From contig NZ_CP108070.1 of the NCBI RefSeq assembly GCF_036178845.1, forward strand, positions 7,068,001 through 7,132,000: DNA of 64,000 nucleotides, read 5' to 3'. Position numbers and translations under genes: made by a program. Under the pieces are notes generated by a model that saw nothing but the letters and a program-made list of their open reading frames with translations, did no database searches and was not told where the DNA came from. The stretch is from Streptomyces sp. NBC_00271 (lineage in GTDB: Bacteria; Actinomycetota; Actinomycetes; Streptomycetales; Streptomycetaceae). Positions 53,833-61,181 of this stretch are shown in pieces (the first letter of the stretch is position 1; the number at the start of each line of letters is the position of its first letter).

Positions 53833-55356
53833 ATGGCGAAATCTTGGGCCACTTTCGGGGTCGACCTCCACGTCGAGCCGACCGGACCCGGTGTCCGCAG
53901 AGGTCTGACGGAAGCCCTCCGCGAGGCGGTCCGCAGTGGCCGCCTCGCGCCCGGCACCCGGCTGCCCTCCTCCCGTTCCCTCGCCGCCGACCTGGGCATC
54001 GCCCGCAACACGGTCGCGGAGGCGTACGCGGACCTGGTGGCGGAGGGCTGGCTCACCGCCCGCCAGGGCTCGGGCACGAGCGTCGCCCGCCGCCCGGTGC
54101 AGGCCCCCTCCACCACCTCCGCACCCGGCCGCCAGACCCACGCCCGCCCGGCGTACGACCTGGTCCCCGGCACCCCCGACCTGTCCTCCTTCCCCCGCGC
54201 GGCCTGGCTGAAGGCCTCCCGCCGCGCCCTGACCGTCGCCCCGCACGAGGCCCTCGACTACGGCGACCCGCGCGGCCGGGTGGAACTGCGCACCGCCCTG
54301 GCCGGCTATCTGGCCCGTGCCCGGGGCGTCCGCACGGACCCGGAGCACATCGTCATCTGCTCCGGCTTCGTGCACGGCCTGATGCTGCTCGGCCAGGTGC
54401 TGCGCGGGCGGGGACTGAACTCGCTGGCCGTGGAGTCCTACGGGCTCGACGTCCACTGGCGGCTGCTGGAGCGGGCCGGGCTGCGGACGGTGCCGCTCGG
54501 ATTCGACGAACTCGGCACGCGTACGGAGGAGTTGGCGGCCGGCCCGCGGGGCGGGGACGCGTGGGGAGGCGTACGGGCGGTGCTGATGACGCCCGCCCAC
54601 CAGTTCCCGATGGGCGTACCGCTGCACCCCGACCGGCGGGCGCAGGTGGTGGACTGGGCGCGGCGCGGCGGCGGTCTGATCCTGGAGGACGACTACGACG
54701 GGGAGTTCCGCTACGACCGTCAGCCGGTCGGCGCCCTCCAGGGCCTCGACCCCGACCACGTGGTCCATGTGGGCACGGCCAGCAAGTCCCTGGCCCCCGG
54801 TCTGCGGCTGGGCTGGCTGGTGCTGCCGCCGTCGCTCGCCCCGGAGGTGGTCGCGGCGAAGGGCGGGGTGGACTGGTCGTGCGGGGTGCTGGACCAGCTC
54901 ACCCTGGCGGAGTTCATCACGTCGGGCGCCTACGACCGCCACATCCGCGCGTCCCGGCTGCGCTATCGGCGCCGCCGGGACTCCCTGGTGGCGCGGCTCG
55001 CCGAACAGGCCCCCGGGGTCCGGGCCACGGGCATCGCGGCGGGCCTGCACGTGGTGCTGCGCCTGCCGCCCGGCACCGAGCAGGAGACGCTGCGGGCGGC
55101 GGCCTGGCAGGGGCTCGCGGTGCACGGGCTCGACCGCTACCGCCACCCGGAGTCGCCCGCCGAGCGGACCGACGCGCTGGTGGTGGGGTACGGGACACCG
55201 CCGGACCACGGGTGGTCGGGGGCGCTGGACGCATTGTGCGCGGCACTGCCTTTCGACGGAACTTTCAACGAAACCTTCCACAGCGCTTTCAACGGCACTT
55301 TCCACAATGAGGGAGGCGACGGCCCTTTTCATGGAATAGAGTCGCCTCATGAGTAA
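53833..55356 (+). CDS. MocR/GabR-type PLP-dependent regulator
   Basis: A 507-residue GntR winged helix (about 10-80: LREAVRSGRLAPGTRLPSSR, LGIARNTVAEAYADL) fused to a class-I aminotransferase domain (about 120-470). The PLP lysine is in TASKSLAPGLRLGW and the cofactor-binding ILEDDYDGEFRY is intact. Such proteins regulate divergent genes in response to PLP or amino compounds. The last 25 residues are an unusual tail with GTFNETFHSAFNGTFHN, an imperfect eight-residue duplication. It overlaps the following AhpD gene by eight bases. Confidence 0.92.
   Translation: MAKSWATFGVDLHVEPTGPGVRRGLTEALREAVRSGRLAPGTRLPSSRSLAADLGIARNTVAEAYADLVAEGWLTARQGSGTSVARRPVQAPSTTSAPGRQTHARPAYDLVPGTPDLSSFPRAAWLKASRRALTVAPHEALDYGDPRGRVELRTALAGYLARARGVRTDPEHIVICSGFVHGLMLLGQVLRGRGLNSLAVESYGLDVHWRLLERAGLRTVPLGFDELGTRTEELAAGPRGGDAWGGVRAVLMTPAHQFPMGVPLHPDRRAQVVDWARRGGGLILEDDYDGEFRYDRQPVGALQGLDPDHVVHVGTASKSLAPGLRLGWLVLPPSLAPEVVAAKGGVDWSCGVLDQLTLAEFITSGAYDRHIRASRLRYRRRRDSLVARLAEQAPGVRATGIAAGLHVVLRLPPGTEQETLRAAAWQGLAVHGLDRYRHPESPAERTDALVVGYGTPPDHGWSGALDALCAALPFDGTFNETFHSAFNGTFHNEGGDGPFHGIESPHE
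55313..55348 (+). promoter_or_regulatory. Inverted repeat and -10-like box before AhpD copy 2
   Basis: GAGGCGAC (55313-55320) and GTCGCCTC (55341-55348) are exact inverted copies ending at the ATG. TAGAGT (55337) lies seven bases before the start and could be the -10 of a leaderless transcript inside the MocR coding end. Confidence 0.45.
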
Positions 55357-55840
55357 TAGTGAAGCCCTGTCCCGTGTGGCCCTCAAGAAGATTACCCCCG
55401 AGGTGTCCGGTGCCATGGGTGCCTTGCACGGCGCCGCCGTATCCGCGGCCCAGGACGCCAAGGTCGAACCGGAACTCCTGGAGCTGATCAGGATTCGCGC
55501 CTCGCAGCTCAACGGCTGCGCGTTCTGCCTCGACATGCACACCAAGGACGCCCGCGCCGGGGGCGAGACCGAGCAGCGGATCTACGCCCTGAACGCCTGG
55601 CGGGAGACCCCGTTCTTCACCGAACGGGAGCGTGCCGCACTGGCGTTGACCGAGGCTGTGACGCTGGTCCACGACGGACACGTGCCGGACGCGGTCTACG
55701 CCGTGGCGGCGGAGGTCTTCGACGAGGCTCAGATCGCGGCGCTGATCTGGGCGGCCACCGTCATCAACGCGTACAACCGGATCGCGATCGCGACCCGTAT
55801 GGTGCCGGGCGTCTATCAGCCCGCCCAGAAGAAAAGCTGA
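55349..55840 (+). CDS. AhpD/carboxymuconolactone-decarboxylase family protein (copy 2)
   Basis: A 163-residue paralogue of the product at 53255-53785, without its N-terminal extension. The CAFCLDMHTKDA block with the Cys pair and His is identical in both. It starts inside the last codons of the MocR gene and ends at a strong terminator. No Shine-Dalgarno is obvious, consistent with coupling or a leaderless start. Confidence 0.9.
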   Translation: MSNSEALSRVALKKITPEVSGAMGALHGAAVSAAQDAKVEPELLELIRIRASQLNGCAFCLDMHTKDARAGGETEQRIYALNAWRETPFFTERERAALALTEAVTLVHDGHVPDAVYAVAAEVFDEAQIAALIWAATVINAYNRIAIATRMVPGVYQPAQKKS

Positions 55841-55865
55841 ATTCGGGAACGAGGGTACGAGAAAG

Positions 55866-55904
55866 AGCGCCGGGACGAATTCAATTCGTCCCGGCGCTGC
55901 TTTT
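55866..55904. terminator. Bidirectional terminator
   Basis: AGCGCCGGGACGAATT and its exact complement separated by one base, followed by GCTTTT: a classical intrinsic terminator between AhpD copy 2 and the convergent PABA operon. Confidence 0.92.
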
Positions 55905-55941
55905 CGCTCATCGGTCCGTCTTCGGCTTTCGTGTCCGGAAT

Positions 55942-56748
55942 TCAGTCGGCCGGCAGCGGTTCCATGACGTCGTCCAGCCACTGCCGCCATTCCGGGGCGC
56001 GCACGGCCGGCGCCGGGCTCATCGGCCGCGCCGTCCAGGCGGTCACCGGACGGATCCCGTGCAGCGCGTTCACGAGCCACACCTCACGGCCGTCGAGCTC
56101 GGCCACGGTCCGTTCGCGGTGGGCGACACGGATCCCGGACCGGTGGGCCCGCTCCTGGATGAGGCCGGCCGTCACTCCGGCCAGGACGGGCAGCTGCGGC
56201 GAGGGCAGGCACAGGGTGTCGTCCTCCCACCACAGCACGCTGGCCGTGGCCGCCTCGAGGACCACACCGGAGGACGCGATCAGCATCCCTTCCTCCGCGC
56301 CCTCCCCGGACGCCCGCCGCCTCACCCGGGCCAGGGTGTCCAGGTCGGGCCCCTTGCGGCGCGGGACGGTCCGCGGATCGCTCTGCCCCGCCGCCCAGAC
56401 CCGTACGCCCGTGCCGAGCGGCGGCGCGTGCCGCAGCAGCAGCCGCAACTCCATGGAGCCCGAGGCGAGTTCGACCCGGGGGAACCACTCCCCGGTGCGC
56501 GGCAGCGCGGCGGTCATGTCCCGCCAGAACGCGACGAGCCGCTCCAGCGGTGGGCCGCCGCAGTCGCCGCAGGCCCGCAGGAAGCGTTCCCGGTGCCGGT
56601 CGAAGCCGCGCATCCGGCCCTCGCGCAGCAGCCACGAGTCCGCGACGAGCAGCCGCCCGCCCGGCAACCTGCCGGGGGCCGGACCTGAGGTCAGCCCACG
56701 GCCGGGCGACCACGCCAACAGCTCCTCCGCGATGGCCGGTTGTGTCAC
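55942..56748 (-). CDS. pabC: Aminodeoxychorismate lyase-like (class IV PLP enzyme)
   Basis: A 268-residue fold-type IV PLP enzyme, probably converting 4-amino-4-deoxychorismate to p-aminobenzoate and pyruvate. The PLP lysine is in RRKGPDLDTL, the cofactor-loop block in LPSPQLPVLAGVT, and ASSGVVLEAATASVLWW is the family glutamate region. It is the last gene of the minus-strand operon that also encodes the synthase PabAB, which supports lyase over branched-chain aminotransferase. ATG at 56748, 18 bases after the hydroxylase stop. Confidence 0.88.
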   Translation of the reverse strand: MTQPAIAEELLAWSPGRGLTSGPAPGRLPGGRLLVADSWLLREGRMRGFDRHRERFLRACGDCGGPPLERLVAFWRDMTAALPRTGEWFPRVELASGSMELRLLLRHAPPLGTGVRVWAAGQSDPRTVPRRKGPDLDTLARVRRRASGEGAEEGMLIASSGVVLEAATASVLWWEDDTLCLPSPQLPVLAGVTAGLIQERAHRSGIRVAHRERTVAELDGREVWLVNALHGIRPVTAWTARPMSPAPAVRAPEWRQWLDDVMEPLPAD

Positions 56749-56766
56749 TGCGTACCCCTCTCGGTC

Positions 56767-57966
56767 TCAGTACTTGCGGCCCGCGACAGCGGGCGAACCG
56801 TTCCGTGGCCCGTACGGTGCGTGCTCCAGCCAGGAACCGCACCACGGCAGCACGGGCGCGAGCGCCGCCGCCGCCCGTTGCTTGACGCGGACGATCCGGC
56901 GGTGCGGTCGCAGATGGTCCAGCGCGCTGCCGGCGGCCGCGCTGTTGAACAGGGCCGCGGCCCGCCGGACCTCGGCGAACCCGGCGACCGCGGCGGCCGT
57001 CCCGTCGGCGATCGCCCGCGCGGCGGCCGCCGCGTCCGCGATCCCGCTGTTCATCCCGCGCGCGCCGAACGGCGGGAACAGATGGGCGGCCTCGCCGACG
57101 AGCAGCACCCGCCGGTGCGGGTCGCTGAACGAGGCGGCGACCTTGCGCAGAAAACGGTACGTCGACACCCACAGGATCCGCTCGGCGTACCCGTCGCCCA
57201 CCACCGCCGGCAGCCATTCCCGTACGGCCTCCTCGGTCCCGTACGCCTCCTGCGTGTCGTCGTCCCGGCACTGCAGGTCGACCTGGAAGCCCCCGGTGAA
57301 CGGCACCCGCATCACACTGCGGCCGCCCACCCCCGGATGCTCGTAGTGGAAGACCCGCTCCAACGGCAGCTCGGCGCCCGGCAGATCGGCGACGTCCACG
57401 ACGACATGGAAGCCGTCCGCGCGTGTCCCCTCCATCGGGATGCCCAGCTCGCCCCGGACCGCCGAGCGCGCCCCGTCGGCGGCGACGGCGTGCGTGCCGG
57501 TCCAGACGCGGCCGTCCTCGCCGGTGAGCACGACCTCCGTCGGTGCGACGCGCACCCCCGTCACCCGCGCCCCCCACGCGAACTCCACTCCGGCCGCCTC
57601 GCACGCGGTGCGCAGGAAACGCTCGGTGTCCACCTGACGCAGGCTGGTGAAGGGCGGCAGGCCGGGCGTGGACGGTGGCGGGAAGGTGCGGGCGTACACC
57701 TCGCGGCCCCGGTACAGGGTCCGTCGGGTGTGCCAGGTGCGCCCGTACGCCGTGATCTCGGCGGCCAGCCCCGGGTGCATCCCGTCGAGCAGCCGCAGGG
57801 TCTCCCGGTGCACGAACAGAGCGCGGCTGCCCGGGCGTTCGCGCTCCTCGGGGTCCGCCTCCAGGAGCACGACCGGCAGCCCGTGCGCGCGCAGCGCGAG
57901 CGCCGCCGACAGCCCGACGGGCCCGGCACCCACCACGAGGACCGGTCGGCCGGGGGCGCCGCTCAC
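56767..57966 (-). CDS. FAD-dependent aromatic hydroxylase
   Basis: A 399-residue group A flavoprotein monooxygenase (PHBH/UbiH type). FAD site VVGAGPVGLSAALALRAHG (about 9-27), the middle DG motif AVAADGARSAVRGELG, and the FAD-ribityl block VGEAAHLFPPFGARGMNSGI, where the usual GD is GE. It probably hydroxylates p-aminobenzoate or an activated form. The GTG at 57966 overlaps the ligase stop as GTGA, which fixes the start; the longer frame to 58137 is inside the ligase gene and is not coding. Confidence 0.87.
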   Translation of the reverse strand: MSGAPGRPVLVVGAGPVGLSAALALRAHGLPVVLLEADPEERERPGSRALFVHRETLRLLDGMHPGLAAEITAYGRTWHTRRTLYRGREVYARTFPPPSTPGLPPFTSLRQVDTERFLRTACEAAGVEFAWGARVTGVRVAPTEVVLTGEDGRVWTGTHAVAADGARSAVRGELGIPMEGTRADGFHVVVDVADLPGAELPLERVFHYEHPGVGGRSVMRVPFTGGFQVDLQCRDDDTQEAYGTEEAVREWLPAVVGDGYAERILWVSTYRFLRKVAASFSDPHRRVLLVGEAAHLFPPFGARGMNSGIADAAAAARAIADGTAAAVAGFAEVRRAAALFNSAAAGSALDHLRPHRRIVRVKQRAAAALAPVLPWCGSWLEHAPYGPRNGSPAVAGRKY

Positions 57967-59534
57967 GTGCGCGCGCCCTCGGCCAGCATGCGGGTGATCT
58001 CCACCCGCTTCACCTTCCAGGTCGCGGTCATCGGCAGCTCCTCGAAGCGCCACTGCCGGGGCTCGGCCAGGGGCGGCAGATCGGCCGTGGCCTCCCGCCA
58101 GCGCGCCGGGTCCAGCGGCTCTTCGCCCCGTACGCACACCACCGGCACCGGTTCCCGGTCCGCGCCGGGCACGATGACCACCTCACGCAGCTCCTCCAGC
58201 CGGTCCATCAGGGCGTCCTCGACCTCGAGATTGCTGTGCACCGAGTCGATCTGATCGATCTCACGGTCGATCAGATACAGCCCGCCCAGCCGGCCCTGGT
58301 ATCCCATGTCGCCCATCTGCCACCAGCCGTCGCCGTCCAGCTGGCGCAGGTACCGCTCCCGGGCGCCGAGATAGGTGAGGATCCGCCCCCGGGTGCGGGC
58401 CTCGATGCGGCCGGGCGTGCCGGGCCTGGCCCGCCCGCCGGATTCGTCCGTGACCCGGACCCGGGTGAAGCCGGGGATCCCGATCCCGACCCGGCGCCCG
58501 TCCGCGCGGGCGGCGCTGCGCCGGGTGAACCACTGGAAGGCCACCGGACCCGTCTCGCTCTGCCCGTACAGCTGGATCAGCCACGGCGTGCGCCGCTTCG
58601 AGGCGTCCAGCAGCCGCCGTACGGTGCGCGGATGGATCGCGTCGAACGTGGAGCCGTACGAGCGGACCCGGGACAGCGGCGCTCCGGGCGCGTCGGCCAG
58701 CTCCTCCCACAGCACGAAGGTGTTGGGGTGGGTCTCGACGATGCCGGGGCGGTGCCGGCTCAGCAGCGGTCCCACCCTGGCGGGGTCCGGGTCGGTGATG
58801 AGCACGAGCGGGCTGCCGAAGTGCAGCAGGACGCCGAGCAGATGGTAGAAGCGCGAGTGCACGAACGACATGTGCAGCGCGGCGGTCTCGCCGCGGGTGG
58901 GCCAGCCCATCGCCTTCTGCGGGACGAGCCGGTTCCACATGGTGTTCGCGCAGTGCACGGCGAGCTTGGGCAGGCCGGTGGTGCCCGAGCTGTGGGTGAT
59001 CAGGGCGGGCTCGCGCGGATGCAGCCGGACGGGAGAAGGCGTCTGCGACCCGGCGTACTTCTCCAGGGGTTCGGCCCCGGGCGCGTCGTCCACGGAGAGC
59101 GTCCGTCGTACGAGGGTGGAGAGGTCGACGTCCGCCAGCGGGCCTGCCAGCTTGGCTCTGTCGGTGATCAGCCAGGGTGTGTGGAGCCGTTCGAGAAGCC
59201 GGCCCACCACCGGGCCTGTGAGCGCGGGCGACAGGAGGACGGGAACGGCCCCGATACGGGAGACGGCACAGGTCAGCAGGACGATGTCGACGTTGTCCGT
59301 CTTGTGGACGACCACCTCCTCCGAGGGCCGGACCCCGGCCTGCCACAGCCGTCCGGAGAGCTCCTCGACCACCTCGGCCAGCACCGGATAGCTGAGGTCG
59401 ACCCCGAGGCCGGGACGGACGTCCAGCGGCCGGTCCAGGGTGACGAAGACGGCTCCGTGGCGGTCCGCCGCGCGCCGGAACATCGGGCCCAGGTAGAAAC
59501 CGCGGTCGGCGAGCAGGGGCTGCTGCTGTCGCAT
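57963..59534 (-). CDS. Adenylate-forming ligase 2
   Basis: A 523-residue ANL-superfamily enzyme (acyl-CoA synthetase/NRPS-adenylation type). P-loop-like HSSGTTGLPKLAVH, QLYGQSETGP (A5 motif), WWQMGDMGYQGRLG (A7-like), and the C-terminal lysine in TATWKVKRVEI. It activates an acid as acyl-AMP, then transfers to CoA, a carrier or an amine. It differs clearly from ligase 1: the N-terminal half and the substrate pocket have little in common. In the operon it may activate a second acid to be joined to the PABA-derived unit; inference. Confidence 0.88.
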   Translation of the reverse strand: MRQQQPLLADRGFYLGPMFRRAADRHGAVFVTLDRPLDVRPGLGVDLSYPVLAEVVEELSGRLWQAGVRPSEEVVVHKTDNVDIVLLTCAVSRIGAVPVLLSPALTGPVVGRLLERLHTPWLITDRAKLAGPLADVDLSTLVRRTLSVDDAPGAEPLEKYAGSQTPSPVRLHPREPALITHSSGTTGLPKLAVHCANTMWNRLVPQKAMGWPTRGETAALHMSFVHSRFYHLLGVLLHFGSPLVLITDPDPARVGPLLSRHRPGIVETHPNTFVLWEELADAPGAPLSRVRSYGSTFDAIHPRTVRRLLDASKRRTPWLIQLYGQSETGPVAFQWFTRRSAARADGRRVGIGIPGFTRVRVTDESGGRARPGTPGRIEARTRGRILTYLGARERYLRQLDGDGWWQMGDMGYQGRLGGLYLIDREIDQIDSVHSNLEVEDALMDRLEELREVVIVPGADREPVPVVCVRGEEPLDPARWREATADLPPLAEPRQWRFEELPMTATWKVKRVEITRMLAEGART

Positions 59535-59609
59535 GTGCCCGTTCCCTTCTGTCCTGTGGTCTGTGGCTGTGGTCTGCGGTCGTGGTGTGTGGTCGTGGTG
59601 CCGCGGTGG
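59535..59609. other. GTGGTC-rich spacer between ligases
   Basis: 75 bases of iterated GTGGTC/GTGGTG/CTGTGG; no gene. Only this gap and the 30-base gap before PabAB interrupt an otherwise overlapping operon. Confidence 0.6.
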
Positions 59610-61181
59610 TCACCAGGCGCCCTGGCGGACGAGGTGGCGGCGGAGTTTTCCGGTCGGGGTGCGGGGCAGGGACGGGACGAAGCTGATGGCTCTGGGGACC
59701 TTGAACGCGGCGAGGTGCTCGCGTGCCAGGCCCACGAGTTCGGCCTCGAGACCGGACGGCCCGGACAGTCCGGAGAGACCGGGCGGCAGGGGCGAGACGG
59801 GGACGACGAAGGCCCGCAGCCGGCTGAAGCCGCGCCAGTCGGTCATGGCCGCGACCACGACCTCCTTCACCGCCGGATGGGCCCGCAGCACGGCCTCCAC
59901 CTCCAGCGGGGAGATGGTGATCCCGCCGACCATCTCCAGGTCGTCGGTGCGTCCCAGGTGCCGGTAGCTGCCGTCCGGCTCCCGGCGCGCCCGGTCGTGG
60001 GTGGCCAGCCAGCCGCCGACCAGGGTGCGTTCCGTCTCCTCGGGCCGGTTCAGATAGCCGGGCGTCAACGTCGGCCCGCGTACCCAGAGTTCGCCCTCCG
60101 CGCCGTCCTCCACCGGCACACCGGCGCCGTCGCGCAGCTCCACCTCGAAGCCGGGGACCGGGCGGCCGACCGTGCCCGGGTGGTGGTGCTCGAAGCTGTT
60201 GGCGCAGAACGCGTGACCGGCCTCGGTGGAGCCGATCTGCTCCAGGACCGGCGCGCCCAGCAGATCGGCGACCTGCTTCTCGAGCCCCTCGGGCAGGCCC
60301 TCCCCGGCCGACACGGCGGCGCGTACGGAGGCGAAGCAGGTCGCGTGGCCGCTGCCCCGGTCGGCGACGAGGGCGGCGTACGCGGAAGGCACGGAGTAGA
60401 GCAGGGTGACCCGGTGCCGGGCGACCAACTCGTCCACGGCGGCCGGGTTCGGACGCCGGTCCACCAGGACGGCGGAGGAGCCGGAGAAGAGCGGGAAGAC
60501 GAAGGCGTTGCCGAAGCCGTACGCGAAGTACAGCTTCGACACCGACAGGGTGACGTCGTCCGGGGTGATCCGCAGCAGCCGCCGGCCGATGAGGTCGTGG
60601 TACGTCTTCGGGTCGCCGTGACAGTGCACGACACCCTTGGGCCGGCCCGTGGTGCCGGAGGTGTACTGGACGTAGAGCGGGGTGTGCGCGTCGACCGGGT
60701 GCGCGGCGGCCGGCTCGGCGTCGGCGGTGAGCGCCATCAGCTGATCGGCGCCGAGGCGCACACGGTCGGTGAAGCGGTCCTCCAGGCCCGGCCCGGTCAC
60801 GCAGAGCACGGCCTTGGCGTCCTCGGCCATGAACGCGTGCTCGGCCGGGGGCAGTTCGGGGTTGACCAGGACCGCGACGGCGCCCAGCCGGGCGGCGGCG
60901 AGGAAGGCCGCCACCCAGGTGATCCCATCGGGCAGCGCGAGCAGCACCCGGTCGCCCGCGCCCACGCCGTGCGCGGCGAGCACACCGGCCGCGCGGCCCG
61001 TGAGCTCGTGCACCTCGCGGTGCGTCCAGGCCCGGTGACCCTGGTGGAAGGCGATCCGGTCGCCCCAGCCGCGCCGCTCGGCGAGCGCGGCGAGATGGGT
61101 GGCGAGGTTGCCGGGGGCGTCGGCGTCGGCGTGGGTGCCGGTCGGCGACCGCGGAGTCGGCGTGGAGGTGGGGATCGTCAC
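59610..61181 (-). CDS. Benzoate-CoA-ligase-like adenylating enzyme (ligase 1)
   Basis: A 523-residue ANL enzyme closest in motifs to benzoate/4-hydroxybenzoate:CoA ligases: YTSGTTGRPKGVVH, SKLYFAYGFGNAFVFPLFSG (a hallmark of the benzoate group), EQIGSTEAGHAF, LGRTDDLEMVGGITISPLEVE, and the C-terminal lysine in PRTPTGKLRRHLV. Activates an aryl acid, most likely p-aminobenzoate made by its neighbours, as aryl-CoA or onto a carrier. GTG start at 61181 overlapping the PabAB stop (GTGA). The N-terminal 25 residues are Pro/Thr-rich. Confidence 0.9.
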   Translation of the reverse strand: MTIPTSTPTPRSPTGTHADADAPGNLATHLAALAERRGWGDRIAFHQGHRAWTHREVHELTGRAAGVLAAHGVGAGDRVLLALPDGITWVAAFLAAARLGAVAVLVNPELPPAEHAFMAEDAKAVLCVTGPGLEDRFTDRVRLGADQLMALTADAEPAAAHPVDAHTPLYVQYTSGTTGRPKGVVHCHGDPKTYHDLIGRRLLRITPDDVTLSVSKLYFAYGFGNAFVFPLFSGSSAVLVDRRPNPAAVDELVARHRVTLLYSVPSAYAALVADRGSGHATCFASVRAAVSAGEGLPEGLEKQVADLLGAPVLEQIGSTEAGHAFCANSFEHHHPGTVGRPVPGFEVELRDGAGVPVEDGAEGELWVRGPTLTPGYLNRPEETERTLVGGWLATHDRARREPDGSYRHLGRTDDLEMVGGITISPLEVEAVLRAHPAVKEVVVAAMTDWRGFSRLRAFVVPVSPLPPGLSGLSGPSGLEAELVGLAREHLAAFKVPRAISFVPSLPRTPTGKLRRHLVRQGAW

